From Paenibacillus sp. H1-7 (lineage in GTDB: Bacteria > Bacillota > Bacilli > Paenibacillales > NBRC-103111): a stretch of DNA of 64,000 bases. The position numbers and the translations under genes are program-made. Positions 34,568 to 44,570 of the stretch are shown piece after piece; position 1 is the stretch's first letter, and each line of letters opens with the position of its first letter. The DNA is taken from positions 4,775,501 through 4,839,500 of the forward strand of contig NZ_CP031168.1 of the NCBI RefSeq assembly GCF_022354825.1, given 5' to 3'. The notes under the pieces were generated by a model. The model made no database searches. It saw nothing but the letters and a program-made list of their open reading frames with translations, and had not been told where the DNA came from.

Positions 34568-35725
34568 TTAACTTGGGATGGTCATCAGCCAGAACGACCA
34601 GTCTTTGGGAGGCCGTAAAGCAGTCAAATGCTCCGATACCTCAATCAGCCTCGGAGATGAGTATACCTTTTCCGCTCTTCTGGTAAGCTGGACGGCCAGT
34701 CCGTTGATCTCGTTGTCAATATTTTGCCAAGCCCAGGGCGTTTCCTCAGCCAAGTAAGGAGCCAAAAACTGAAACCCAAGCTCAATTCCCCTGCCATCCT
34801 CAGTCCGATAACGCCATAAATCGACTCCTAGCACATCGCCGCACCTAGCCAGGCTTACAAAAGCGCTCAATCCATATAATGAGTAAAATAGAGCACGATT
34901 TCGTTTCAACTCGCGATGAAGTCCTCCATCCGGTGTGAATTGGACATCGATTTGCCACTTGGCACGTTCCATCATTTGCCGCGCTCTTTCCAAGTTGCCG
35001 CTGTAGATGGAAAAAGCCGCCACTTGTGCCGTATACCAGGACCCATGATTATCGGTAGCGCGATACTCTTCTTTGCCTGCAGGACTCTCCAACAACCAGT
35101 CGCAATAAGCGGCAAACCATTGCTGTAACGCCTCATTATCGGCCTCGGACCAGCTTATCGATTGCGCCAGCAGCTTGACCGAGTCCAGGAGTCCGATTAG
35201 CTGGACTCCTTCTATAATGCCGATGGCCATTCCATCATTAACTCCTGGCAGTGAGGCGGCATACTTGAAATTCGGATTCATTCGGGTTTCTGGATTCAGG
35301 AACCAAACTCGCAGCAGCTCGGCTGCTTTTGCAGCGTAGGCACTTGAGCCCGAATAAAAATACGCCAGCGTCAAAGTGTTAACCCTGATGCGCATATTGA
35401 AATAAGGTCCCAAGTCGTACTCGTCACTAGCTGCCGCCGGATTCGTATACCCGTCGCGACGGATGAATGGCATCCCGTCAGGCGTATCCGGATTGCGCCA
35501 AGCGTATTTTCCAATAGCGAAAAAATCATGTTTATCTCCGGATGGGGGGATATTTCCCTTGTTGACTACGGAAGCAGGAGTTTTTTGAAGGTAGGAATCC
35601 GCCTCATGGAGTAATGCAGAATAAGCTGGCATCAGGCTCGGTTCATTTGCTTTCACCCTATCACGGATACGAACCAATTCCTCATAGTCAAGTTGAATTA
35701 GCGTTGGTGCCGTCGTTTGTTTCAT
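34568..35725 (-). CDS. alginate-lyase-family polysaccharide lyase
   Basis: About 385 residues from an ATG at 35725 with GGAGG upstream; a longer frame starts at 35779. The (alpha/alpha) toroid pattern and the segment ATDNHGSWYTAQVAAF (Asn, His and Tyr of the catalytic region) match the Alginate_lyase family, which now includes PL5 and PL38-type uronan lyases. No signal peptide is seen, so it should act in the cytoplasm on imported oligosaccharides. It follows the secreted glycoside hydrolase gene by 76 bases in the same orientation, with a shared terminator downstream. The real substrate (alginate, glucuronan or other) is not known. Confidence 0.82.
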   Translation of the reverse strand: MKQTTAPTLIQLDYEELVRIRDRVKANEPSLMPAYSALLHEADSYLQKTPASVVNKGNIPPSGDKHDFFAIGKYAWRNPDTPDGMPFIRRDGYTNPAAASDEYDLGPYFNMRIRVNTLTLAYFYSGSSAYAAKAAELLRVWFLNPETRMNPNFKYAASLPGVNDGMAIGIIEGVQLIGLLDSVKLLAQSISWSEADNEALQQWFAAYCDWLLESPAGKEEYRATDNHGSWYTAQVAAFSIYSGNLERARQMMERAKWQIDVQFTPDGGLHRELKRNRALFYSLYGLSAFVSLARCGDVLGVDLWRYRTEDGRGIELGFQFLAPYLAEETPWAWQNIDNEINGLAVQLTRRAEKVYSSPRLIEVSEHLTALRPPKDWSFWLMTIPS

Positions 35726-35801
35726 GACTGATATTTCCTCCTCTTTGGGCGTTTCACTTAGTCGCTTTAAGCGGACCACGATACTGAAGAACCATTAAGG
35801 T

Positions 35802-37970
35802 CTACTCAACCAAGGGCTTAAAAGCAATGACCGTGACGGAATAAGGATCAAGCGACAAGCTGGCCGCTCCCGCTTCATACTGGATTGGATCGATTTGAGC
35901 CAGAGCAGGATTCGTATCGGCTGCGCCCGTTCCCTTCAATACCCATGTTTCGATATCGGCGCTATTTGTATAGTTTTGCACGTTCAGTTGGACCGGTACC
36001 GGATCGGCGTTCGAGTTAATGAAAAAAACGGATAACTCCCTGCTTGACGGCGAATAGCTGGCAAAGGCGGAAATATCCGTCGCCCCGGTCGCCGATACCA
36101 TCTGATCTCTTAGAAACTTGTTCCACACTTGAATCGCCTTACCCATAGGCAGCAGATTGCCATTCTCATCGATAGCTGATCTTTCATCCCGCGGATTGTT
36201 GTTGAGTCCTTTGCGAGTGACCCAGAAATGGACGTAATCGACTTTGTCATACTGCAATATTTTACCGATCTTCGTAGCGAATAACGCGGCTCGGCTCATA
36301 TTGTTAGGCATTTGGGCACCCGAAGAATACGTGCTTGTCTCCGTTATCGAAATCTGAATCTGACTCCTGTCTTCCGGCTTGAAATACGTATTGATATGGT
36401 TAACGATCGTATTCAGCGGACTGACATTGGCGCTCCCATACAAATGAACAATAACGAAATCAGCTTTGGATGACACAGCAGGCATCACCGTACTATTCCA
36501 TGTGAAGGAATCATAGACAGGTACGCCTACATGAATTGTGGGGTCGACTGCCTTCATTGCCGTGGCGAACTCATTGAACACATCGGCGTACTCCTGAGGA
36601 CTCCATATGTAGCCGGATTGTGACGAATAGAACGGTTCATTTCCGATTTCCCAATATTTAACACCCCATCCGTTAATGACATTAGCATAACGGACCCATT
36701 CCACTGCAGCCTCCTTTAACTGCTCCTTCGTCTTGAACCAATCCGCATCCGTCGCTTTCATCGCATCAAGACCGACAATAACGAATGGCTGTACGCCGGT
36801 TTCATTCACAACGCCCATGAACTCATTGAAATCCTGAGTCTCTTTGTACGTTCCATCCGGATTAATCAGCGCTTTCTCGGCATTAGTCAAAGGACGCTCG
36901 GTCGAATAATAGTACGATAGCTGCGGTTGAAGCACACTGTTGGCTGTTGTCGGATAAGGTGATCCTGTCCACAGGTATCTGTCGCTGGCTTCGCCTTCCC
37001 CGAATCGAACCGTCCCCGCACCGAGCGCTTGCAGCGATTGGGAAAGTGTTTGTTGCCGGTTCGGATGATACAAGTCGGAGTCGAACAAATGGTTGGATAC
37101 GACACCGATAGGCGAATGGCTTACATCGTTGAGTACGGAATACACGTTAACCGTAACGTTCTGATTCGACGGGGGACCCGAACTGTTCTCGTCCGGAATT
37201 GCCGTCACTTTCACGTTGTCAATGCCGATAGCCCCCCTCCCTGCCGATATGGAAATAAACCGTAGCGATGCGACACTGCTTGCTTCTGCGACTTGAAACC
37301 CTTCGTAATCGACGGTTCCGAGGAGTATAGTGCCCGTCTGATCATAGGTATAGCCCTTCACCTTCTTCTGGGCAAAATCAACCTCCAGCTTAATCTTGTA
37401 CCAGTCCCCATCTACATAGAAGCTTGCGGGCATCATATTGGTGGAGACGTTTTGGCCAGCTTCGTTTTTTTGCAGCATTTTGTACACATAGCCGTTAGCG
37501 GCCGTACTGTTCTGAACCTGGGTAATGTTTTCGTTCTGGTCGCTAAGCAGCGTCGCGCCGAAATAGTCATGCTTGTAGCTCGGATCCGCGTCCGCTGTCG
37601 TCTTCATATCGAATTCAAGATAAGCAAAGCCGCCTTTGAGCTTCGGAAAATTGACTTTGGCATAAGCGGAGCTCGTACCCGAGTCGGTGATAAGGATATA
37701 TTTATTACTCGGGTTTGACGGATGCGGTTCAAGCGTGACGGTGGTCGTTGCCGGTGCGCTGAACTGCCACCATATGGGCTGTGTTGATGAGGCCGGCATC
37801 TCGCTTCTGCTTGCATAAGCATCGAAATTATCTTCATAGACGAGCTCTTCAGTCCCTCCTGTCGCTTCAACCGAAGCTTGATAATGCACGAACACCGCAC
37901 TTAGCATTACAAAAACAAGCATTACCTTCACAAAGGATTTCTTGACTACACTGGTTGATGGATACACCAT
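35802..37970 (-). CDS. secreted glycoside hydrolase with N-terminal jelly-roll domain
   Basis: 722 residues with a signal peptide ending near residue 36. Residues about 45-260 form a LamG/CBM-like beta-sandwich (KGGFAYLEFDMKTT, RGAIGIDNVKV). A TIM barrel follows at about 275-620 with the GH-A acid/base motif KYWEIGNEPFYS and a candidate nucleophile Glu in ISITETSTYSS. A C-terminal beta domain (RELSVFFINSNADP, LDPYSVTVIAF) is like that of arabinofuranosidases and GH39/GH51 enzymes. It probably cleaves an extracellular polysaccharide. Family assignment within clan GH-A is uncertain. RBS is AAAGGAGG. Confidence 0.83.
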   Translation of the reverse strand: MVYPSTSVVKKSFVKVMLVFVMLSAVFVHYQASVEATGGTEELVYEDNFDAYASRSEMPASSTQPIWWQFSAPATTTVTLEPHPSNPSNKYILITDSGTSSAYAKVNFPKLKGGFAYLEFDMKTTADADPSYKHDYFGATLLSDQNENITQVQNSTAANGYVYKMLQKNEAGQNVSTNMMPASFYVDGDWYKIKLEVDFAQKKVKGYTYDQTGTILLGTVDYEGFQVAEASSVASLRFISISAGRGAIGIDNVKVTAIPDENSSGPPSNQNVTVNVYSVLNDVSHSPIGVVSNHLFDSDLYHPNRQQTLSQSLQALGAGTVRFGEGEASDRYLWTGSPYPTTANSVLQPQLSYYYSTERPLTNAEKALINPDGTYKETQDFNEFMGVVNETGVQPFVIVGLDAMKATDADWFKTKEQLKEAAVEWVRYANVINGWGVKYWEIGNEPFYSSQSGYIWSPQEYADVFNEFATAMKAVDPTIHVGVPVYDSFTWNSTVMPAVSSKADFVIVHLYGSANVSPLNTIVNHINTYFKPEDRSQIQISITETSTYSSGAQMPNNMSRAALFATKIGKILQYDKVDYVHFWVTRKGLNNNPRDERSAIDENGNLLPMGKAIQVWNKFLRDQMVSATGATDISAFASYSPSSRELSVFFINSNADPVPVQLNVQNYTNSADIETWVLKGTGAADTNPALAQIDPIQYEAGAASLSLDPYSVTVIAFKPLVE

Positions 37971-38015
37971 AATCCTCCTTTATTCATGGAATAAACGGGA
38001 AGAATGTCCCGCATT

Positions 38016-38029
38016 TGAAACCCCTTTCA
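38016..38029 (+). promoter_or_regulatory. weak cre-like site
   Basis: TGAAACCCCTTTCA matches the cre consensus except that the central CG is CC. It lies 46 bases upstream of the glycoside hydrolase start. The core mismatch lowers the likelihood of CcpA binding. Confidence 0.25.
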
Positions 38030-38200
38030 CTTTTAATGTAAACACAAAGCTGTGACATGTACATAGACGATAAACAAAAAAATATGGAGAATTAATTGAT
38101 CCTGCATTGGGATTTTTTCTAATCAGATATAAGCAAACGTCATAGCTGTACACACGCCATAAATTTAAACATTAATCCATAAATATTAAAAATACGTCCA

Positions 38201-38228
38201 TTTACTCTAAGAAATCTAAACATATAAT
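38201..38228 (+). promoter_or_regulatory. sigma-A-type promoter of the FAD gene pair
   Basis: TTTACT (38201-38206), a 16-base spacer and a consensus TATAAT (38223-38228), 73 bases before the first FAD gene start. Confidence 0.45.
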
Positions 38229-38300
38229 GGGGATATGCTTTTAATTAATTATCCATTCATTATTTGGTATTGTGAAAATGAAGGAAAAGAGGGATAGGAT

Positions 38301-39176
38301 ATGACAGCTGAAGCAGCCCATTATCAGCTGCTCGTTTGCGGAGCAACCTTTGCCGGACTAGGCGCAGCATTAGCTGCTAAACTACCCGTCATTGTAGTGG
38401 AAAGATCGGCAGGTGTCGGACAGGAGTTTATCGAGACATTTAATCCAGGCAGCTTCGAAGCTATGGATGATCTTCGGTTTAGTCCATTGGAACAATCGCT
38501 GCATGCAGAGCTGATTGAAAGGAATTTGATGGAGCCCGAGGGAGGCCCCGTCCATTTGCCAGGCGTTCATTCCGTGCTGTGCAAACGCGTTCAAGACGCC
38601 GGCTTGAAGGTGCTTTTTTTAACCGAGATTATTGAAGTAACCGCTACCGGGGAAGGCTTCGAGGTGACACTATACAACGTCTCCGGCTTTCAAACGATAC
38701 GGGTGGACCGTATTCTAGATACGACCAGCCGCCGATTTTCGCAGCCCGACCCATCTTATGCGACGGTTAACCGTAAAATCATAAGAGCGCATTTGTCAGC
38801 CGGGATATCCGGTAACGAAACCGCACCAATCGTTCAGCCGTTAGATGAACAGGCACAAATCCTCCCAGGCAGATTTCCTTCAGAACGCATCCTGGCACTT
38901 GCCGTGGATGCCCGTGCAGATTGGCCGGCCGCCCGGCACAGCTTGCAGGAATATTGGCGGGCACGTCCTGCCAGTCTTGCCTTTTGGACGATTGCAGCCG
39001 TTGCCAGTACATTCGGCCTGCAGGTTCCGCAAGGACCGATAGAGCTTGCAGTGCAGTGGATATGGCTTCCATCGGAATCCAGCCCTCACCCATTGCAATC
39101 GTTCCGCCAAGGCTACCGGTTTCTTCAGCTTCAGTCGGAGGAGGTCGTTAACGATGGATATCGCAAGAATATATAA
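38301..39176 (+). CDS. short FAD-dependent oxidoreductase-like protein
   Basis: 291 residues. The N-terminus has a dinucleotide-binding pattern (LLVCGATFAGLGAALAA, then IVVERSAGVGQEF), and VDRILDTTSRR recalls the ATG/DTT strand of FAD_oxidored proteins. The protein is about half the usual size and has no clear catalytic domain. It overlaps the next gene by 23 bases and so is translationally coupled to it, suggesting two subunits or an accessory flavoprotein. The role is unknown. Confidence 0.7.
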   Translation: MTAEAAHYQLLVCGATFAGLGAALAAKLPVIVVERSAGVGQEFIETFNPGSFEAMDDLRFSPLEQSLHAELIERNLMEPEGGPVHLPGVHSVLCKRVQDAGLKVLFLTEIIEVTATGEGFEVTLYNVSGFQTIRVDRILDTTSRRFSQPDPSYATVNRKIIRAHLSAGISGNETAPIVQPLDEQAQILPGRFPSERILALAVDARADWPAARHSLQEYWRARPASLAFWTIAAVASTFGLQVPQGPIELAVQWIWLPSESSPHPLQSFRQGYRFLQLQSEEVVNDGYRKNI

Positions 39177-41028
39177 CGGACAGGCTGTACGTAAGCCATT
39201 TACCGGACAGACCGACTTCCAATTTGACTGCATAGTAGTAGGATTGGGAACAGCAGGTGCTGTAGCCGCTATCGCCGCAGCGCAAAAAGGATTGCGGGTG
39301 CTAGGAATCGAGAAACTAACCTGCATGGGCGGTACGGGTACAGCGGGGGCCGTTCTGGGCTATTACTTCGGTAATAAGGGCGGACTGTTCGAATCGATAG
39401 ATGACAGGTCGTTAGCTTTGGAAAAGCAGCATATCTATACACCCTCCCGAGGCATTAACGCCGAGGCCAAAAAGTATGTGCTTGAACAAGAAGCATTGGA
39501 AGCCGGAGCCGTTCTTCGCTATGATAGTACAGTGACCGGCGTGCTGCTTGAGGGGATGACGCTGCGGGGCATTGAGTGGTTCTCTCCGGAAGGCAGGTTC
39601 ACGGCAGGATGCTCTGTTCTCATTGATGCGACCGGCGATGCAGATGTATGCGCAATGGCCGGCTGCGAGCTTCGGGGCGGTCGTGATTTTGACAGCCAGG
39701 CTCAGCCCTACTCGAATGTTTATGTCTATTTGGATCAAGGCAAGGTCAACTTCCGATATACCGATTCAGGTTATGTAGATCCGAGAGATGCTGCCAGCAT
39801 ATCAGAGGCTGTAGTTTCATCGGCTACCCTGCATACACACTTAAGACCAATCTATGAGGAAGACAACCGGATGCTGCGGATTGCCCCCTTACTCGGGATC
39901 AGAGAAGGCCGATTTATAGATGGAGAAGAAACCGTAACGCTGGAGAACTTCCTGAATCAACGTTATTCAAGTGAGCCTGTGTTTTTTGCATACTCGAATG
40001 CGGATAACCATAGTAAAGACCTTGCTTTCGAAAGTGAGTTCCAACAGCGCTGGACCGTTGCCTCCAGCATGTGGGGCTACAATTTTACCGTTCCGATTCC
40101 ACTAGGAGCGCTAATTCCTGAAGGCTATGACGGACTGCTAGTTGCAGGGCGCTGCCTGTCCGTTGATCATGATATGGCCGCATGCGTGCGAATGAAGCGC
40201 GATATGCAGAAATGTGGAGAAGCCGCTGCCAATGCTGCGTATTTATCAATACGTTTGCAGCTTCCTTTGAGGGACATCCCCTACTCCGAATTAGCTGCTG
40301 CGTTACACGAAACCGGCTGCTTGTCAGCAAAGGATGAGATTCGATTCAAGGAAACGTTATCCGTTCATGACGAAACCAATCCTATTGTTCATTGGCTGAC
40401 GAATCCCGAACAAATAAAGCGTGGTTTAGCCGGGAATAAGCCGGGTCTTGCGATATGGTCCTCCTTCCTGTTAAGAGACAGCATTCGAGCACAGCTCACG
40501 AAATGGAGTACTTCAATGGAGAATGAGCATCTTCGCAAGCATGCCGCCTTTGCATTGGCCTTGCTTGGGGATGAAGCTGCCTCTCCAGTCCTTAGAGAGA
40601 TTGTGCGGGAGAAGGATCCGTTTGTACCGAAAACGAGCCGTAAATACAATCAAGTTAGGGGCTATACGGCGATCTTCCTGCTTGGCTTGTTGGCAGATCG
40701 TGAGATTGTGCCGGATTTGACTTCAATTCTGATGGATGAGCCCGGACAATGGACGTATGAGGATGAGAATAAAGAGTTTCTGGCGGATAGCTATGAGCTT
40801 TATTTCCAGTATGTTTCCTTCTCGATTATGGCATTAGCAAGAATTGGTGACTCCCATCCGGACTGCCGCCAAGAGATTATGGAAGGCTTTCATACCTTGC
40901 TTGGCCGGAGCAGCTTGAAATTATCCGTTACTTTCAAAGGCAGTACAGACATTAAATGTGATATGAACGATAAAATCCGCAAAGTCATTAAGGAGACGCT
41001 GCAGAGATGGAATGCGAAAGTTAGTTGA
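39154..41028 (+). CDS. FAD-dependent oxidoreductase with C-terminal HEAT-like repeats
   Basis: 624 residues from an ATG at 39154 with GGAGGAGG; the frame is open upstream to 39046 but inside the preceding gene. FAD_oxidored domain: CIVVGLGTAGAVAAIAAAQK for FAD, IEKLTCMGGTGTAGAV after it, SVLIDATGDADVCAMAGCE in the middle and GLLVAGRCLSVDHDMAACVR at the second FAD motif. The C-terminal 150 residues are HEAT-like (HAAFALALLGDEAASPVL, GYTAIFLLGLLADREIVPDL). Proteins of this type accompany polysaccharide and sugar-acid utilisation loci in Paenibacillus, but the reaction is not established. Confidence 0.85.
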   Translation: MDIARIYNGQAVRKPFTGQTDFQFDCIVVGLGTAGAVAAIAAAQKGLRVLGIEKLTCMGGTGTAGAVLGYYFGNKGGLFESIDDRSLALEKQHIYTPSRGINAEAKKYVLEQEALEAGAVLRYDSTVTGVLLEGMTLRGIEWFSPEGRFTAGCSVLIDATGDADVCAMAGCELRGGRDFDSQAQPYSNVYVYLDQGKVNFRYTDSGYVDPRDAASISEAVVSSATLHTHLRPIYEEDNRMLRIAPLLGIREGRFIDGEETVTLENFLNQRYSSEPVFFAYSNADNHSKDLAFESEFQQRWTVASSMWGYNFTVPIPLGALIPEGYDGLLVAGRCLSVDHDMAACVRMKRDMQKCGEAAANAAYLSIRLQLPLRDIPYSELAAALHETGCLSAKDEIRFKETLSVHDETNPIVHWLTNPEQIKRGLAGNKPGLAIWSSFLLRDSIRAQLTKWSTSMENEHLRKHAAFALALLGDEAASPVLREIVREKDPFVPKTSRKYNQVRGYTAIFLLGLLADREIVPDLTSILMDEPGQWTYEDENKEFLADSYELYFQYVSFSIMALARIGDSHPDCRQEIMEGFHTLLGRSSLKLSVTFKGSTDIKCDMNDKIRKVIKETLQRWNAKVS

Positions 41029-41077
41029 GATGCAAAAACGAAGCCCGGCGTCTTAAATGCAGACAAGTAGACATAAG

Positions 41078-41104
41078 CCCCGCTTCACGATTTGTGAAGC
41101 GGGG
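41078..41104. terminator. hairpin terminator between convergent genes
   Basis: Perfect 11-bp arms CCCCGCTTCAC and GTGAAGCGGGG with a 5-base loop, then TTTGCT on the plus strand. It serves the FAD genes. Confidence 0.75.
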
Positions 41105-41218
41105 TTTGCTAATGTCGACATACATACAGTTGTTGTTTCTCTAAATTTGATGGCCGGCTTACAGTAACTGTGATGCAATGAATGCACGCTGCACGATAGA
41201 AACTTTTTAAAGACAGCT

Positions 41219-42739
41219 TTACTTTTTAAGCTCAGTCTGTTCCTTATTGTAAATAGCTGTCGCCTGCTCAATCCATAGGCCTCCACCCTCGGCCAAGTAC
41301 TTTTTCTTGAAATCGTCGTACATTTTATCCAGATTACCGCCTTTTGAAACTATGGCAGCGGTCCTGAACTCAATTTCCAAATCATCAAGCACTTTCTTCT
41401 TCTCTTTCTCGATCTCCGGCACTCCGAAAATATAAGCATCCGGAATAGGGCTATTAACCGATAGTTCGATCGCTTTGCGAGTCTGCTCGTTCATGAGCTG
41501 GATTTCCATTCCATCCAAACGCTGACTGATCCCGTTATACGCAAATCCCCCAACGTTCCTTAATTGAACGGCATCATCAAAAGGTTTAATCCATTCAAAT
41601 TTTCCGTCCTTCCTAGTGTATTGCTGCCCTTCGACACCCGCCCACGTCAGCCGGTCGCCATCTTCACTTATCAAGAAATCAAGTACTTTCATTGCTGATT
41701 CCGGATCCTTGGATTTGCTGGATATGTGTGTCCATGGCCCCCGGTCCTCACGTACAAATCGAGTATTGCCCCCTATGCCAGCAGGTCCTTTAACGATTGT
41801 ATATACAAATGTCGGCTTGGGGTTCTCTATATACCGGGTCAGCCAGTTTTGCGTCGTTCCGGGAGGATTAAACTGAAAGGCTCCCATCTTGCCATTCCAG
41901 AGCTTTTCGAATTCTTGCAAATTAGGCACCGTTGCGAAATCAGGTTCGATCAAGCCCTCGTTGTACATCAGATTGATGTGCTTGACGGCATCCAAATACC
42001 CCGGGGCGAGCATCCAAGGCGTCACCTTGCCGTTTATCATCACTCCGGTTTTCATGGGTACACCATATGCGGAGAATAGATGATCGAATGTTTGGTCGGC
42101 CGAGATAATTAAGCCAAGCGGGATCGTATCCTTCTTCCCATTCCCGTCCGGGTCTTTGTTGGCAAACGCCCGAAGCACATTATCGTACTCATCCAAAGTC
42201 GTCGGCACCCTGAGTCCCAGCTTGTCGAGCCAATCCTTCCGGAGTGCAAGACCATTGCCCAGTACATAAGCGTTGGGGATAGCATACGTCTTCCCGTCGA
42301 TGTAACCAGCCCCCTTCAGATACTTCCCTTTATTGTCCATGACATTCTTTCCGTTCTTCGCGAGGAGATCGTCAAGCGGGAGAATCACTTTGTTATCGAC
42401 CAGCTCCTTAATTTTGGCCTTCGAAGCACTACGGAAAATATCCGGCGGACTTCCTGAAGCGATCATAGTGTTAAGCTTATTTTCGTAATCTGGGGAATCC
42501 ACCGCAATAACTTGAACGTTCACACCGGTCCGTTTGCGGATTTCTTGAATGACCAGATTATCCTCCGGGAAGTTAGTCGACTTGCTCATCAGTACCGTAA
42601 TGATTGATGGCTCCTTCTGCCCCGCTGTCTGATTCTGTCCATTTCCGCTGCAAGCGCTTAACAAAACGGCTGCGCCAAGCCCCAAGCTTAACCCCTGTAT
42701 ATAATATCGCTTCATTTCCTTCCCCCCATTCGTATTCAT
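41219..42739 (-). CDS. extracellular binding lipoprotein of the amidohydrolase-Rieske operon
   Basis: 506 residues, LplA-like family 1 binding protein. Lipobox LLSAC gives Cys30; an ATG at residue 9 (42715) with GGGGGGAAGG is an alternative start. The first ATG overlaps the TGA of the upstream permease by four bases (ATGA). It is the last gene of the operon 46042-41219 and the third subunit of its importer. The architecture is that of oligosaccharide binders, although the operon contains aromatic-type catabolic genes. Confidence 0.92.
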   Translation of the reverse strand: MNTNGGKEMKRYYIQGLSLGLGAAVLLSACSGNGQNQTAGQKEPSIITVLMSKSTNFPEDNLVIQEIRKRTGVNVQVIAVDSPDYENKLNTMIASGSPPDIFRSASKAKIKELVDNKVILPLDDLLAKNGKNVMDNKGKYLKGAGYIDGKTYAIPNAYVLGNGLALRKDWLDKLGLRVPTTLDEYDNVLRAFANKDPDGNGKKDTIPLGLIISADQTFDHLFSAYGVPMKTGVMINGKVTPWMLAPGYLDAVKHINLMYNEGLIEPDFATVPNLQEFEKLWNGKMGAFQFNPPGTTQNWLTRYIENPKPTFVYTIVKGPAGIGGNTRFVREDRGPWTHISSKSKDPESAMKVLDFLISEDGDRLTWAGVEGQQYTRKDGKFEWIKPFDDAVQLRNVGGFAYNGISQRLDGMEIQLMNEQTRKAIELSVNSPIPDAYIFGVPEIEKEKKKVLDDLEIEFRTAAIVSKGGNLDKMYDDFKKKYLAEGGGLWIEQATAIYNKEQTELKK

Positions 42740-43614
42740 CCTTTAACGGAGCCGATCATAACACCCTTTACGTAATACTTTTGCAGAAACGGATACAAAA
42801 GCAGCATGGGCAACACGGATGAGATAATCGTAGCCATCTTCACCGACTCCTCTGTCACCATCCCGATATTTGTCGCAAAATTCTCCGAGCCCTGCACCTG
42901 CTGCAGAGAGCTCCCGTTCAGCATCGTTCGCAAAAACACCTGTAAAACTTGCTCTTTTTGCGAGTTAATATAGAGAATGGCATCAAAATATGAATTCCAA
43001 TGGACAACGCCGTAAAAAAGAGCTATTGCCGCGATCACAGGCATGGATACTGGCAAGATGACGGAAAACAACACGCGTATAGGCGAAGCCCCGTCCATGT
43101 TTGCCGATTCCTCCAGCTCGGGAGGAATACTCTGAAAGTAGTTTTTCAATATGAGCAAGTTCCATGCACTGATTGCAGTCGGTATTATTAGAGCCCAAAT
43201 TGAATCGAGCAAGCCCAATTCTTTTACAAGCAAATAGGTAGGAATCATTCCTCCGCTAAACAACATTGTGAAGAAAATCATCAATGTGATGACATGACGT
43301 CCAATAAAGCGTTTAAGAGATAACGGATAGGCCAGCATCGCCGTTAATAACAAATTAATAAGAGTACCTAACACCAGTCTGACGATGGAGTTCCAATAAG
43401 CGACGAAAATCCCTTTGCTTCCGAACAAAATCTCAAAGGATGCACCGGAAAAACCGCGAGGAACAATAAAAATCCCTCCGCCCATGGCAAGTTTGGGGTC
43501 GCTCAACGAATACATGAGCACGTGCCAGAACGGGTATAGCGTACAGAGTGAAATGAGTAATAGCAGTACGTTAACAAGGAAGCTCCCGAATCTCTCGCCA
43601 AATGTTTCTTTCAT
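42736..43614 (-). CDS. ABC transporter permease (YtcP-like)
   Basis: 292 residues, six membrane segments. The EAA loop reads EESANMDGASPIR then VILPVS at about residues 180-205, and the end GSVKG matches the homologous permease at 1573. It follows the LplB-like permease by 18 bases and overlaps the binding-protein gene by four. No ATPase gene is nearby. Confidence 0.93.
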   Translation of the reverse strand: MKETFGERFGSFLVNVLLLLISLCTLYPFWHVLMYSLSDPKLAMGGGIFIVPRGFSGASFEILFGSKGIFVAYWNSIVRLVLGTLINLLLTAMLAYPLSLKRFIGRHVITLMIFFTMLFSGGMIPTYLLVKELGLLDSIWALIIPTAISAWNLLILKNYFQSIPPELEESANMDGASPIRVLFSVILPVSMPVIAAIALFYGVVHWNSYFDAILYINSQKEQVLQVFLRTMLNGSSLQQVQGSENFATNIGMVTEESVKMATIISSVLPMLLLYPFLQKYYVKGVMIGSVKG

Positions 43615-43632
43615 ATGTACCCTCCTTCATTG

Positions 43633-44529
43633 TCAGATCAATCCGCTGTCGCGGTCGATTTTTTTGGCGATGTAGTTGGTGGCTAGAACCAGAATCAGCC
43701 CGATAATCGACTTAAACACCCCAGTAGCCGTAGAAAGATCATACTTGGCTTCCTCGAAGGCCAGCTTATATACAAAGGTATCCAGGATTTCAGCCACTTC
43801 GTATACCTGCGGATTGTAAAGCGCATAAACTTGATCGAGTCCAGCGCTTAAGATCTGTCCGACGCGGAGGATTAACAAGATAACAATAGTAGTACGCAGA
43901 CCTGGCAGCGTGATATGCCATATTTGTCTAAGCTTTCTTGCACCATCGACCTTGGCCGCTTCGTATAACTGGGGATCGATTGCCGTAATCGTCGCCAAGT
44001 AAAGCACGGTGCCGAAGCCCGCTTCCTTCCAAATATTCGATACAACGAGCAATCCCCGGAAATACTCCTTGCTGCTCAAAAAGTTAATGACAGCGCCTTC
44101 ATAACCGAACAACGAAGCTATCTCCCGAATCACTCCTGTGGATGGTGAAAAAAAGGCATACAAGATGCCCGCAATGACAACCCAAGAAACAAAATGCGGC
44201 AGATAGATAACAGTCTGGACAAAACGCTTATACAATACGTTTTTTACCTCATTCAGGATAAGGGCTAAAATAATCGGTGCCGGAAATGCAAAAATGAGCT
44301 GATAGGCGCTGATAACTATCGTATTCTTAAGTGCTCGGGTAAACCCGCTCATAGCGAAGAGCTTTGTGAAATTATCCAACCCTACCCAAGGGCTGCCGGA
44401 GAAGCCCTGGTACAGGTTGTATTTTTTAAAGGCGATCAGGATTCCATACAAAGGAACGTAATGAAACACGATGAAGAATAAAATGCCCGGCACGGCCATC
44501 AAGTAAATCAATTTGTCCTTTCTTAGCAT
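43633..44529 (-). CDS. ABC transporter permease (LplB-like)
   Basis: 298 residues. It has LIYLMAVPGILFFIVFHYVP as first membrane segment and the EAA loop EAAKVDGARKLRQ then TLPGL near residues 190-215. It forms the pore with the next permease. The 41-base gap to the Rieske gene upstream suggests one transcript. Confidence 0.93.
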   Translation of the reverse strand: MLRKDKLIYLMAVPGILFFIVFHYVPLYGILIAFKKYNLYQGFSGSPWVGLDNFTKLFAMSGFTRALKNTIVISAYQLIFAFPAPIILALILNEVKNVLYKRFVQTVIYLPHFVSWVVIAGILYAFFSPSTGVIREIASLFGYEGAVINFLSSKEYFRGLLVVSNIWKEAGFGTVLYLATITAIDPQLYEAAKVDGARKLRQIWHITLPGLRTTIVILLILRVGQILSAGLDQVYALYNPQVYEVAEILDTFVYKLAFEEAKYDLSTATGVFKSIIGLILVLATNYIAKKIDRDSGLI

Positions 44530-44570
44530 CGATAGTGTGTGTCTAATAGTTCCTCACCGCCTCATTATGA

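Larger units (their letters stand above)
37971..38300. other. divergent promoter region
   Basis: About 330 AT-rich bases between the glycoside hydrolase (minus) and the FAD gene pair (plus). It holds the cre-like site and the promoter at 38201-38228. No gene is present. Confidence 0.45.

Noticed and set aside
38382..39326. Several minus-strand ORFs across the FAD genes
   Set aside because: Antisense shadows of two strong plus-strand genes with proper start sites and known motifs.
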